NCBI GenBank assembly: GCA_012961725.1
Contig: DTYU01000264.1
Span: 1-17,645 of the forward strand
Direction of reading: 5' to 3'
Source: Desulfotomaculum sp.
Lineage (GTDB): Bacteria > Bacillota > Desulfotomaculia > Desulfotomaculales > Ammonificaceae
DNA length: 17,645 nucleotides
Below, piece by piece: positions 7,102 through 14,769 of the stretch. The position numbers and the translations under genes were made by a program. The notes beneath the pieces were generated by a model. It was given only the letters and a program-made list of their open reading frames with translations. It did not search any database and was not told where the DNA came from. How positions within the stretch are numbered: position 1 is the stretch's first letter; each line of letters begins with the position of its first letter.

Positions 7102-7776
7102 CTATATCTCCTTTTCTCCGGTCTCTGTAAATTCGGTCTCATCATCTTGGTAATTCAGGTTTTCGTACCGCAGGCAGCACATGAGCCTGCTGCACACCCC
7201 TGAGATCTTGTTCGGGTTCAACACGAGATTCTGTCCTTTCGCCATCCGGATGGAAACCGGTGCAAACTCGGAAAGCCAGGTTGCACAGCACAGCTCACGC
7301 CCGCAGGGGCCGACTCCGCCCAATATCTTGGCTTCATCCCTAACCCCTACCTGTCTCAGCTCGATCCGGGTCTTGAAGACCGCAGCAAGGTCCCTTACCA
7401 GTTGCCGGAAATCGATCCGCCCTTCCGACGTAAAATAAAAAATCACCTTACTCCCGTCGAGCGTGTAATCGACACCGATCAGCTTCATCGGGAGGCCGTG
7501 GGCGGTGATCTTGTCCCGGCATATCTTAAAGGCCTGTCTCTCTTTTTCCTTGTTTGACAGAACCCGTTTCGCATCTTCAGGTGTAGCCGTCCGGATTACC
7601 GGTTTCAACGCTCCAGTGTCTACCTTGACTTCTGACGGCCCGGTCACAACGCACCCGTATTCCACTCCCCGAACGGTCTCCACCACTACGCTATCGCCCG
7701 GTTTGAGCGTGAGGCCGCCTGGGTCGAAGTGGTATATCTTACCGGCCTTTCTAAACCGGACACCTACTGCCTGCAT
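7102..7776 (-). CDS. ricT: PSP1-domain protein RicT (YaaT), Y-complex subunit
   Basis: 224 residues from ATG 7776, which follows GAGGAGGTG with six bases between; an upstream GTG at 7800 lies before that site and is unlikely. The PSP1 domain is recognisable by VGPCGRELCCATWL and ISGVCSRLMCCLRYE, giving paired cysteines at 158, 163, 164, 195, 200 and 201. In B. subtilis RicT acts with RicA and RicF in an Fe-S-containing complex that promotes RNase Y mRNA processing, sporulation and competence. The cysteines seen here are consistent with cluster binding, but RicA and RicF are not in this window. It sits between holB and rsmI exactly as yaaT does near holB in B. subtilis, separated from holB by a 93-base gap filled with degenerate repeats. 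Confidence 0.93.
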   Translation of the reverse strand: MQAVGVRFRKAGKIYHFDPGGLTLKPGDSVVVETVRGVEYGCVVTGPSEVKVDTGALKPVIRTATPEDAKRVLSNKEKERQAFKICRDKITAHGLPMKLIGVDYTLDGSKVIFYFTSEGRIDFRQLVRDLAAVFKTRIELRQVGVRDEAKILGGVGPCGRELCCATWLSEFAPVSIRMAKGQNLVLNPNKISGVCSRLMCCLRYENLNYQDDETEFTETGEKEI

Positions 7777-7869
7777 CGATTTCACCTCCTCGAAAATCAC
7801 TTATACTGAGAGACCTTTGGGGTCAGTTCAAGGTTTGAGGTTCAAGGTTAGGTCTCCCTCGGAAATAAG
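7777..7869. repeat. holB-ricT spacer with inverted and degenerate direct repeats
   Basis: GAGACCT (7810-7816) and AGGTCTC (7850-7856) are a perfect 7-bp inverted pair. Between them lie degenerate copies of TTCAAGGT / TTTGAGGT. This could fold as a loose hairpin in the mRNA between two cotranscribed genes. Confidence 0.55.
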
Positions 7870-8829
7870 TCACGAGTCCAGAATGCTTCCGAGATGCACC
7901 GTGAGCCCCTCAATCACCAAACGCGGGTTTACGTTCGCCCTCAGCATTTTCCTTGCGGCCTCGACCGACTCGGCTGCCGCGAGCAGCGTCGTTACGGGCC
8001 AGGTTGTTTTCTCGATCTCCGGCAGGTGATCGGCATAAACCACCAACCCCGGATCTCGGGTCAACCGGTAAAGCAAGAGATCGCGGTACCAGAGGCTGAG
8101 AAACTCCAGCCACTGTTCCGCCTCTCTTTTGTTATGTACGCCGCTGCGCAGAATCTCTCTTACCGAAGGGTTTGCGGCAAGCTTCAAAACCCTGTCCTTG
8201 ACCGCTTTCAGGCCGGGATGCAAGAGTTCAAGCGCACGGCCGATACTCCCTCCCGAGAGTGCGGCAACCGCTTTGGCCTCCTCCTCAGCCACGTGGTAAC
8301 GTTCACTCAGTTCCGCAGCGACGGCCCCCGGAGCAACTCTGCCGAAGCGCACCTCACAGCAACGGGACAGAACCGTCGGCAGGAGGGCATGGGGGTGCGC
8401 CGAAACGAGGATGAAGACCGCATCGCCCGGGGGATCCTCCAGCGTTTTCAAGAAGGCGTTCTGGGCCTCGGCGGTAATCTTCTCTGCCTCGTCGATGATC
8501 ACCACGTGCCGGCGGTGGTATGGCTTCCGGCCGACCGTCGAGACCACTTGCCGGATCTGGTCGATCTTGATCGTCGATTCCTCCGGGTAAAGGCTGACCA
8601 GATCCGGATGGCCCATCCCGTAATATAACCTGCACTGGCCGCACTCGCCGCAGGCGGCCCCTGCAACCGGTGAAGCACATAGCAGAGCCGCCGCGAAGGC
8701 CCTCGCTGTAGTATGTTTTCCCACTCCCGCAGGGCCTGTAAAAATATACGCGTGCGAGACCTTTCCGCGCTTGCAAACAGCAGACAACCGCGCTACAGCC
8801 GCGCCTTGTCCCCGGATGTGCCGATACAC
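7870..8829 (-). CDS. holB: DNA polymerase III delta' subunit (clamp loader)
   Basis: 319 residues, AAA+ clamp-loader subunit that helps place the beta clamp on DNA. MYRHIRGQGAAVARL matches the usual delta' N-terminus. Walker A is TGPAGVGKHT (31-40), a zinc-module CGECGQC holds Cys60, 63 and 66, Walker B is IIDEAE (111-116), and SRC (155-157) is the sensor motif. The start is GTG 8829 behind AGGAGG; the frame is open further upstream but that part is the tmk coding region read in another frame. The first 37 bases overlap the end of tmk, so translation is probably coupled. A weaker alternative, a DnaX paralogue, is ruled out by the short C-terminus and by dnaX lying elsewhere in the window. Confidence 0.93.
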   Translation of the reverse strand: MYRHIRGQGAAVARLSAVCKRGKVSHAYIFTGPAGVGKHTTARAFAAALLCASPVAGAACGECGQCRLYYGMGHPDLVSLYPEESTIKIDQIRQVVSTVGRKPYHRRHVVIIDEAEKITAEAQNAFLKTLEDPPGDAVFILVSAHPHALLPTVLSRCCEVRFGRVAPGAVAAELSERYHVAEEEAKAVAALSGGSIGRALELLHPGLKAVKDRVLKLAANPSVREILRSGVHNKREAEQWLEFLSLWYRDLLLYRLTRDPGLVVYADHLPEIEKTTWPVTTLLAAAESVEAARKMLRANVNPRLVIEGLTVHLGSILDS

Positions 8830-9449
8830 CGCTCGAGCGCCTCCTGAACCGCTTGAAATATCTCCGCTTCCAACTCTGCCGGTGTTTTCCTGCCGTCGAA
8901 AACGACAAAACGGGCAGGCTCCAACGCCGCCAGGCGCAGGTAGCATTCCCTGACCCGCGTAAAAAACGCCTGGTCCATCATTTCCATACGGTCGTGTGCC
9001 CTCGCCTTCGACCTTGCGCGCGCCAGCGCCTCTTCCACGGGCAGGTCGATAAGCACCGTAAGATCGGGCCTAAGCCGCCGGGTAACCAGGGCATTGAGCT
9101 CGATGATCTGCTCCTCCGGCAGGCCGCGCCCCGCACCCTGATAAGCGATTGTCGAATCGGCGAAACGGTCGGCCAACAGGACCCTTCGCGCCTGGAGCGC
9201 CGGCAGGATGACCTCGGCCACGAGCTGGGCCCTGGCCGCTGCATACAAGCAGGTCTCCGCGCAGGCATCAATCATGTTGCCCAGGTTTTGCAGGATCTCC
9301 CTTATCGCCTCGCCGAGCTCCGTTCCCCCCGGCTCCCGTACAGTCAAAACGTCAAGCCCGAGCCTGGTGAGCCTTGCAGCCTGCCGCTTCACCTGCGTGG
9401 TTTTTCCGGCACCGTCGATTCCCTCGAAAGTGACAAAAAGACCGCTCAT
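8793..9449 (-). CDS. tmk: Thymidylate kinase
   Basis: 218 residues, phosphorylates dTMP to dTDP with ATP for DNA synthesis. The P-loop is FEGIDGAGKTTQ (residues 8-19). Further motifs are the TVREPGGTELGE segment, DRFADSTIAYQGAGRGLP (94 onward) and an arginine-rich lid region around ARARSKARAHDR. ATG 9449 shares its A with the TGA stop of the preceding yaaO-like gene (TGATG), indicating translational coupling; the open frame extends far upstream but only antisense to other features. The downstream holB starts inside its last 37 bases. Length and motifs are normal for bacterial Tmk. Confidence 0.96.
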   Translation of the reverse strand: MSGLFVTFEGIDGAGKTTQVKRQAARLTRLGLDVLTVREPGGTELGEAIREILQNLGNMIDACAETCLYAAARAQLVAEVILPALQARRVLLADRFADSTIAYQGAGRGLPEEQIIELNALVTRRLRPDLTVLIDLPVEEALARARSKARAHDRMEMMDQAFFTRVRECYLRLAALEPARFVVFDGRKTPAELEAEIFQAVQEALERCIGTSGDKARL

Positions 9450-10873
9450 CACCGCACCACACGAAGCGTCTTGAGTTCTGGATCTTGGGCCCCGTGAACC
9501 GCTGCACCCGCTGCCCGCACAGCGTCGAGATAGGCGACCGCCTCTTCGCTGACCTCCTCCCCGGGAAGGAGCACGGGCACGCCGGGGGGGGCCGGGGCAA
9601 CGATCTCCGCGCTCACGCGGCCGATCGCCTCTGCTATCGGGACGGTTCGTGACGGCGCCAGCCACGCCTCCCTGGGACAGAGCCTTACAGGCGGCGCCTG
9701 CGGAAACCGGGGCGCTTTGACCCGTTCGCGGGGCTGGGTTAAGGCGGCTTGGACCGCCCGGACCAGCTTTTTTATCTCCTGTACGCGGTGGCGGGGGAGG
9801 AGCAGCAGGACGACATTGTGGAAATCGGCCATCTCGGCGGCCACGCCGCTGCGGTGCATCACCCTCGCCGCAGCGAAACCGCTTATACCGGCCGCCCGAA
9901 AGTTCAGGACCAGCCGTGTAGGATCGAGGCGGTATGATGCCCCGACCGCCGACAGCACTCGCACCCCGGGACAACGGGAGAGCTCCGCGCGGGCGTAATT
10001 CGCGACTTCAATGATCCGCCGGCAAAGCGACCCGCCCGCGGCGGCCAAGTGCCGCCGCGCCGCATCCAACGAAGCGAGCAGGAGATAAGAAGGGCTGCTG
10101 GTGGTGATCAGCCTCAGGGCGCTCCGCACCCGCGCGCCAGATAGCCTGTTTCCCTGCAAAAGCAGCCATGCAGCCTGTGTCAGCGCGCCGGCCCGTTTAT
10201 GCACGCTTTCAACGGCGGCATCGGCGCCGCAACCGGCTGCTGCCGGCGGCATGTCGGGGTGGCGGCCGAAAAGGACACCGTGCGCGGCGTCAACGAGCAG
10301 GGGTATGTCCCGGGATTGCGCCTCCAAGGCTACCGCCGGTAGGTCCACCGCTACGCCGTAGTAGTCCGGGTATACCGCAAAAACGGCCCGTACACCGTCA
10401 TGTTCCTTCAATGCAATACGGTATGCGGCCGGTGGCGGCGGCAGGGGGATTTCGAAATCCGCCAGCCACCGCACAGGTAGAAAAACCGGCTCTGCGCCGC
10501 TAAGTACCAGGGCCGCCGCCACAGACCGGTGAACAGTCCGGGGAAGAACCACCCTTTCGCCTGGACCGGCGGCGGCAATGAGCATCGCCTGTATACCGGC
10601 GGTGCTTCCGTTAACGAGAAAGAACGCATGCTCCGCGCCGGCCAGCTTCGCCGCAAGCCCCTCGGCCTCCCGGATAACCCCGGAGGGGTTGTGCAGGTCG
10701 TCAAGCCCCGGAAGTTCGGTCAGGTCCGCTGCAAAAACCGAACGGCCCCACCAGCGGCGGAGCATAGGTGGAGCCGCCCTTCCCTGCAAGTGTCCCGGTG
10801 TATGAAAAGGGGTAAACCCTTTAGCCGCATAGCGCTTCAGCGCCTCCACCAACGGGCAGCGCGTTTGCCGCAT
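9449..10873 (-). CDS. Orn/Lys/Arg decarboxylase-family PLP enzyme (YaaO-like)
   Basis: 474 residues from ATG 10873. FTPFHTPGHLQG, the DLTELPGLDDLHNPSG segment, FFLVNGSTAGIQAM and DAAHGVLFG are characteristic of fold-type I Orn/Lys/Arg decarboxylases. The PLP lysine is in VESVHKRAGALTQ (about Lys226), with Arg where Thr or Met is more usual. A C-terminal domain (PREAWLAPSRTVP, GRVSAEIVAPAPPGVP, LLPGEEV) matches the family. The exact substrate of yaaO-type proteins is not settled, so I give no specific reaction beyond amino-acid decarboxylation. The start codon overlaps the porB stop (TGATG) and the stop overlaps the tmk start, placing it inside one translationally coupled unit; yaaO lies upstream of tmk in B. 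subtilis too. Confidence 0.9.
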   Translation of the reverse strand: MRQTRCPLVEALKRYAAKGFTPFHTPGHLQGRAAPPMLRRWWGRSVFAADLTELPGLDDLHNPSGVIREAEGLAAKLAGAEHAFFLVNGSTAGIQAMLIAAAGPGERVVLPRTVHRSVAAALVLSGAEPVFLPVRWLADFEIPLPPPPAAYRIALKEHDGVRAVFAVYPDYYGVAVDLPAVALEAQSRDIPLLVDAAHGVLFGRHPDMPPAAAGCGADAAVESVHKRAGALTQAAWLLLQGNRLSGARVRSALRLITTSSPSYLLLASLDAARRHLAAAGGSLCRRIIEVANYARAELSRCPGVRVLSAVGASYRLDPTRLVLNFRAAGISGFAAARVMHRSGVAAEMADFHNVVLLLLPRHRVQEIKKLVRAVQAALTQPRERVKAPRFPQAPPVRLCPREAWLAPSRTVPIAEAIGRVSAEIVAPAPPGVPVLLPGEEVSEEAVAYLDAVRAAGAAVHGAQDPELKTLRVVR

Positions 10874-11811
10874 CAGGCGTACAGGGACTCCTCCTTCAGC
10901 AGCCTTTCCCATTCCCGGTCGATATCTTCCTGGAACTGCTTGATTATCCACTCGTTCTCCGGTGCGAACAGGTGTTTGAATCTTCCCTGGAGCTTCAGAA
11001 ACTCTTCTATGGGCTTTTTCTCCCTGGGCTTATAGGTTACTCTCGTGATACCGTTTTCCACCTCGTAGAGCGGCCAGTAGCAAGTCTGGACCGCAAGCCT
11101 TGCAAGCAATATCGTGTCTTCGACCCGCGCCCGCCACCCCCGGTGACAGGGAGTAATAACGTTGATAAACTTCGGCCCTTTCATAGAAACCGCCTTGCTC
11201 ACCTTTTTCAGCAGATCCGACCAATGGCTCGGGGAGGCCTGGGCGGTATACGTGATGTTGTGCGCGGCCATGATCTTAGTCAAGTCCTTCCGCCGCTGCG
11301 TCTTCCCGGGGATAACGCTTCCCGCAGGGCTGGTGGTGGTATCCGCCCCGAGCGGCGTTGCACCCGAGCGCTGGATACCAGTGTTCATATAAGCGCCGTT
11401 GTCGTAACAGACATAAAGGAGGTCGTGGCCACGCTCCATCGCACCGGACAGGCTTTGTATGCCGATGTCGTAGGTGCCGCCGTCACCTGCGATCGCAATA
11501 AACTTTATCTCTTTGTCGATTTTACCCTTTTTCTTCAAGGCCCGGTACATCGTCTCAACTCCGGCAAGCGTGGCGGCGGCGTTTTCAAAGGCGCTGTGAA
11601 TCCACGGGATCTCCCAGGCCGTATAGTCCGAAATGCAGGTCGAGACCTCGAGACAGCCGGTCGGGGAAGCGGCAACCACCGGATAGTCGGAGGCCGCAAG
11701 CAGCACCATTTTGGCTACGATCGGGGCACCGCACCCAGCGCACAGCCTGTGCCCGGGCGCTAACAAAACCTTTCGCTGGGCAAGCTCCTTCAACTGAAGT
11801 TCTGCAGCCAT
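10873..11811 (-). CDS. porB: 2-oxoacid (probably pyruvate):ferredoxin oxidoreductase, beta subunit
   Basis: 312 residues. This subunit binds thiamine diphosphate and one 4Fe-4S cluster. LCAGCG (Cys24, Cys27), Cys59 in EVSTC and the distal PCHRGW cysteine are the likely cluster ligands. AGDGGTYDIGIQSLSGA (from about 108) and NGAYMNTGIQRSG are the thiamine diphosphate/Mg signature. The enzyme converts a 2-oxoacid plus CoA to acyl-CoA, CO2 and reduced ferredoxin, reversibly in anaerobes. The start ATG 11811 follows GTGAGGGAA. It lies two bases after porA, and its stop overlaps the yaaO-like start. Pyruvate is the likely substrate from the subunit set and motifs, but 2-oxoisovalerate cannot be excluded. 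Confidence 0.92.
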   Translation of the reverse strand: MAAELQLKELAQRKVLLAPGHRLCAGCGAPIVAKMVLLAASDYPVVAASPTGCLEVSTCISDYTAWEIPWIHSAFENAAATLAGVETMYRALKKKGKIDKEIKFIAIAGDGGTYDIGIQSLSGAMERGHDLLYVCYDNGAYMNTGIQRSGATPLGADTTTSPAGSVIPGKTQRRKDLTKIMAAHNITYTAQASPSHWSDLLKKVSKAVSMKGPKFINVITPCHRGWRARVEDTILLARLAVQTCYWPLYEVENGITRVTYKPREKKPIEEFLKLQGRFKHLFAPENEWIIKQFQEDIDREWERLLKEESLYA

Positions 11812-11813
11812 AC

Positions 11814-12995
11814 TTATTCCCTCACTCCAATGTACTCTTTTATAACTGATACCCTGCCCGTCTGCGCTATCTCTTCCAGCTCCTTTAAGACCCTTTCCGC
11901 GTGCTGCGGCAGAAAGTCCCGGCCGCCCAGTCCGTATATCTTGTTGATCACCGCCGGGCGCTTTGCAAGCGGGTACAGCGCCGAGCATACCTCCGTGAAG
12001 ACCGGGCCGTAACCGCCGAAGGAATCGGCCCTGTCCAAGACCGCAACCGCCTTGAGGCCGCCAAGTGCCTGGGCGACCTCCGCGTACGGGAACGGCCTAA
12101 AGAGGCGCGGCTTTAAAAGGCCGGCCTTAACACCCCGCTCCCGGAAGGAGTCCACCACGTCTTTTGCGGTCCCGGCGGCCGAATTAAGGATCACAAGGGC
12201 TATCTCTGCGTCGTCAAGCCGGTAGGACTCAAACAGGCCGTACCTTCTCCCGCTCACCTTTTCGAACTCCGCCGCCACCCCGAGTACGACGTCCCTTACC
12301 TTCGTCCACATAACCTCGTGCTGGGCGTACTTGTATTCGTGGTACTGGTCCGTCAGGACAAGCGGCCCAAAGCTCTTAGGGTTGTCAATATCGAGCAGGG
12401 GATTCAAAGGCGTGTACTCCCCGGTAAAGCCCTTTACCAACTCGTCCTCTAAGAACTCTATCCTGGTAATGGAATGGCCGATGATAAACCCGTCCATGCA
12501 GACCAGCGCCGGCAGCCTTACGTCCACGTGCTCGGCGATCCGGAAGGCCTGAATGGTGTTGTCGTACGCCTCCTGGGCGTTTTCCGACCAGAGCTGGACC
12601 CACCCGGAGTCGCGCGCGCCCATCGCATCGGCGTGGTCGCAATGGATATTTATCGGCGCGGAAAGCGAACGGTTGACCACCGCCATAACTATCGGGAGGC
12701 GCATGCCCGACGCAACGAAGAGCATCTCCCACATCAACGCCAGGCCGGGACCGCAGGTGGCGGTGGCTACCCTGCCGCCGGCAGTCGCGGCGCCGATACA
12801 TGCGCTCATCGCGCTGTGCTCGCTTTCTACCAGGATTATCTCGGTATCGACCTTGCCGTTTGCGGCGAACGCCGCGAACCGCTGCATCAGTTCCGTCTGG
12901 GGCGTTATCGGATAAGCGGCGCAGACGTCCGGATTTATCTGTCTAAACGCTTCGGCTACCGCCTCGTTTCCCGTTACTGCCATCACCCTGGCCAT
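11814..12995 (-). CDS. porA: 2-oxoacid (probably pyruvate):ferredoxin oxidoreductase, alpha subunit
   Basis: 393 residues. The N-terminal part has TGNEAVAEAFRQ and YPITPQTELMQ, the pyrimidine-binding start of the alpha subunit. VESEHSAMSACIGAATAGGR and ATCGPGLALMWEM follow, then the SAPINIHCDHADAMG segment typical of PorA. The C-terminal part (VLDRADSFGGYGPVFTEV) is the domain II region. The start ATG 12995 overlaps the porD stop (TAATG) and is preceded by GGAGGAGAAG; the frame is open further upstream but that is porD read in another frame. The Por complex works in the cytoplasm and hands electrons to ferredoxin through PorD. Confidence 0.93.
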   Translation of the reverse strand: MARVMAVTGNEAVAEAFRQINPDVCAAYPITPQTELMQRFAAFAANGKVDTEIILVESEHSAMSACIGAATAGGRVATATCGPGLALMWEMLFVASGMRLPIVMAVVNRSLSAPINIHCDHADAMGARDSGWVQLWSENAQEAYDNTIQAFRIAEHVDVRLPALVCMDGFIIGHSITRIEFLEDELVKGFTGEYTPLNPLLDIDNPKSFGPLVLTDQYHEYKYAQHEVMWTKVRDVVLGVAAEFEKVSGRRYGLFESYRLDDAEIALVILNSAAGTAKDVVDSFRERGVKAGLLKPRLFRPFPYAEVAQALGGLKAVAVLDRADSFGGYGPVFTEVCSALYPLAKRPAVINKIYGLGGRDFLPQHAERVLKELEEIAQTGRVSVIKEYIGVRE

Positions 12996-13291
12996 TACTT
13001 CTTCTCCTCCTCCATGGCAATCGCCTTCTGCCCTTTCTTCCCCGGACATTCCTGGGCACATACCCCGCATCCTTTACAGTATTCATAATCGAAGCCGACC
13101 ACCTTCCCATCCTCCACCCGCACCGCCATATCGGGGCAGAAGAGCCAGCAAAGCAAACACTGGCTGCAGTTCTCTTCCTTGAAAACCGGCCTGTTGATTG
13201 TCCGCCAGGCACCGGTTTTCAGCAGGCGCGAGTTCCCCGCGTCTAAGATTACTGGCCCCACGGGGAGTTCCGAATATCCCCTTGCGCTCAT
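12995..13291 (-). CDS. porD: 2-oxoacid:ferredoxin oxidoreductase, delta (ferredoxin-like) subunit
   Basis: 98 residues with two 4Fe-4S motifs, CSQCLLCWLFCP (Cys42, 45, 48, 52) and CKGCGVCAQECP (Cys72, 75, 78, 82). This is the small electron-transfer subunit of four-subunit 2-oxoacid oxidoreductases, linking the catalytic core to ferredoxin. Its ATG overlaps the porG stop by four bases (ATGA), and its stop overlaps the porA start, so all four subunits are translationally linked. Confidence 0.95.
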   Translation of the reverse strand: MSARGYSELPVGPVILDAGNSRLLKTGAWRTINRPVFKEENCSQCLLCWLFCPDMAVRVEDGKVVGFDYEYCKGCGVCAQECPGKKGQKAIAMEEEKK

Positions 13292-13863
13292 CCCTCTTTT
13301 ACCTCCTCGTAACCCCGCCTCGTTGCCTCAAGGTTCCCTTCAATGATCTTTTGGGCAAACTTCTTCCCGAAACTCTTCCTGACATCCTCGAGGAGATGTT
13401 CAAGGCTGACAAGACCGGTCACCCGGCAAACCGCACCGAGCATCGGGGAGTTCGGGAAGGGTCTCCCGATGGCTTCCAGCGCTATCCTGGTGGCGTCAAC
13501 CGTAAAGACCTTCTGCCCCGGCTTCGGTTTCAGCTTTTCCCTAATCTCCTGCGGGTCCTTTGCCGTATTTACCAGAAAAACGGCGTCGTCCGTAGCCCCC
13601 TCGGTCACGTCTACGGTGTCGAGCAGGGATGCATCGACCACGCTCACCACCTGCGGATTGAGCACCGGGCAGTGCATCCGCACCTCCTTGACACCTATCC
13701 GGTTGTACGCCCTGAGCGGTGCCCCGGCCCGCTCCGGCCCGTACTCGGGGAACGCCTGGACATACCTCCCCCCCGAAAGACACGCATCCGCCAGCACCTT
13801 GGCTGCGGTTACCGTTCCCTGCCCTCCTCTTCCGTGCCACCGGATCTCAACAGTTTCCCCCAT
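13288..13863 (-). CDS. porG: 2-oxoacid:ferredoxin oxidoreductase, gamma subunit
   Basis: 191 residues. ETVEIRWHGRGGQGTVTAAK and AFPEYGPERAGAPLRAY are signatures of the gamma domain. NTAKDPQEIREKL and PNSPMLGAVCRVTGL follow. It is the first gene of the porGDAB set. The start ATG 13863 is preceded by GGGAGGG with five bases between; an upstream frame extension to 13890 runs into the dispersed repeat and is not needed. The leader contains repeat copy B. Confidence 0.93.
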   Translation of the reverse strand: MGETVEIRWHGRGGQGTVTAAKVLADACLSGGRYVQAFPEYGPERAGAPLRAYNRIGVKEVRMHCPVLNPQVVSVVDASLLDTVDVTEGATDDAVFLVNTAKDPQEIREKLKPKPGQKVFTVDATRIALEAIGRPFPNSPMLGAVCRVTGLVSLEHLLEDVRKSFGKKFAQKIIEGNLEATRRGYEEVKEG

Positions 13864-13877
13864 AAGCACCCTCCCTC

Positions 13878-13997
13878 GAAAATAGCTCAAAATTTCGGGG
13901 ACACAATACCAAATTATTGATTAAGGCGATGGGGCCGTTCCCGGCGAACCCCGCCTATTTTCATCGTTTATGGAGGGAATGAGCCTCCCATAGAAAA
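13878..13997. repeat. Dispersed repeat, copy B (compact form)
   Basis: Block 1 (13878-13919) and block 2 (about 13938-13997) match copy A at 2304-2345 and 2466-2526. Block 2 ends in an imperfect hairpin, TATGGAGG against CCTCCCATA, that keeps pairing despite base changes relative to copy A. Inside the element GGCGAACCCCGCC can also fold. It lies directly upstream of the porG Shine-Dalgarno. Confidence 0.8.
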
Positions 13998-14000
13998 CTG

Positions 14001-14030
14001 CTCTTCATACAAAATCTCTTCATACAAAAT
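14001..14030. repeat. Tandem duplication of a 15-base unit
   Basis: CTCTTCATACAAAAT occurs twice in a row (14001-14015 and 14016-14030), followed by a degenerate third copy to about 14045. Confidence 0.9.
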
Positions 14031-14075
14031 CTCTCGCTTCAAAAGACTTTATGTGTGTTCGCCTATCTTCTAATG

Positions 14076-14123
14076 AAAAACGACAGGGGCTTGGCCACTT
14101 TTAAACCAAAGCCTCGCGCCCCT
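14076..14123 (-). terminator. Candidate terminator downstream of bofA
   Basis: On the minus strand GGCTTTGG and CCAAGCC pair with one bulge (14113-14088), followed after a short gap by TTTTT (14080-14076). The outer AGGGGC / GCCCCT arms (14085-14090 and 14118-14123) can extend the structure. It lies about 140 bases past the bofA stop. Confidence 0.4.
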
Positions 14124-14252
14124 TACATGCCGCTTTATCAGGAGCTTTTTGCTTTTGCCCTGGTGCGCACTAATAAGCGGGCATGCACTGCCTGGCAAGT
14201 CTCAAAATAGTTTACACATTATCCTACTCCAAAACCCCGGTAGCGTCAACGC

Positions 14253-14516
14253 TTAGACCGCGAAAATCGTTAATAGGGTGAGCAGCAGCAGTCCCGGGAC
14301 GGGATAGGCCCCGGCCGCAAGCATCGTCACAGGGTTAATCGCAATGTGGAAGTGAAAAACCGCACCCGCGAGGTTAACCACAGCAAGCAAAACCCCGCCT
14401 AAAACGATTGCTACGGCCAATCGCAGCAGGAGTCTGAACGGCGCAATCAGTGCGCTGCCCATCAGGTACAAGCCCAGCAGGCCTACCGCCCCTAAAGCCA
14501 CCATTGTCCAGTCCAT
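14253..14516 (-). CDS. bofA: Pro-sigma-K processing inhibitor BofA family protein
   Basis: 87 residues, almost entirely hydrophobic, with membrane segments around 5-23 and 30-52 and a C-terminal hydrophobic part (VTMLAAGAYPVPGLLLLTLLT) typical of BofA. In B. subtilis BofA sits in the outer forespore membrane and holds the SpoIVFB protease inactive, delaying sigma-K activation. Its presence is evidence for a spore-former. The start ATG 14516 follows AAGGGGGT with six bases between. It lies downstream of recR, as in B. subtilis, with a 253-base gap. Confidence 0.88.
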   Translation of the reverse strand: MDWTMVALGAVGLLGLYLMGSALIAPFRLLLRLAVAIVLGGVLLAVVNLAGAVFHFHIAINPVTMLAAGAYPVPGLLLLTLLTIFAV

Positions 14517-14769
14517 AGATTTACCCCCTTAGTTCGAACACGGGCCGCGGGCAGGAAAGAGTATTATTTGCTCCTTTCCCCGGTGCTTGCGACTGGATAG
14601 TCTCTGATAAAAGCCTATTCAGCGGGGGAGGTAATTTATTCCTAAAAAATTGCTAACACGCTTAAGCGCCAACCGCTATGGCCCATGCAACCCTAAAGGG
14701 TAAAAAAACCAGTGGCTTTATCTATGAAACAACCAAAAATCAAACTTTGTGTCTCTACGGCTCTTTAAT
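14517..14769. other. recR-bofA gap, no gene seen
   Basis: A hairpin GGAAAGGAG / CTCTTTCC with one bulge lies at about 14552-14578, just upstream of the bofA ribosome binding site. CGCTTAAGCG at 14660-14669 is a perfect palindrome, overlapping a 13-mer that also occurs in recR. bofA would be expected to have a sporulation promoter, but I saw no convincing match. Confidence 0.4.

Larger units (their letters stand above)
13864..14252. other. Gap between bofA and porG: repeat copy B, tandem repeat, terminator
   Basis: This gap holds dispersed-repeat copy B next to porG, a 15-base tandem duplication at 14001-14030, and a terminator-like hairpin for bofA around 14076-14123. No open frame with a credible product and no RNA gene was recognised. 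The porG promoter should lie here, but I cannot assign it with confidence. Confidence 0.6.

Noticed and set aside
9450..9974. N-terminal extension of the tmk frame (to about 393 residues)
   Set aside because: The extra part is Arg/Pro/Gly-rich, overlaps the yaaO-like gene in another frame, and Tmk begins properly at ATG 9449.
13343..13885. 180-codon plus-strand open frame
   Set aside because: Antisense to porG, Ser/Thr-rich, no motif; a shadow of GC-rich coding DNA.
14001..14045. CRISPR-like array
   Set aside because: Only two directly adjacent 15-base copies without spacers; a simple tandem duplication.
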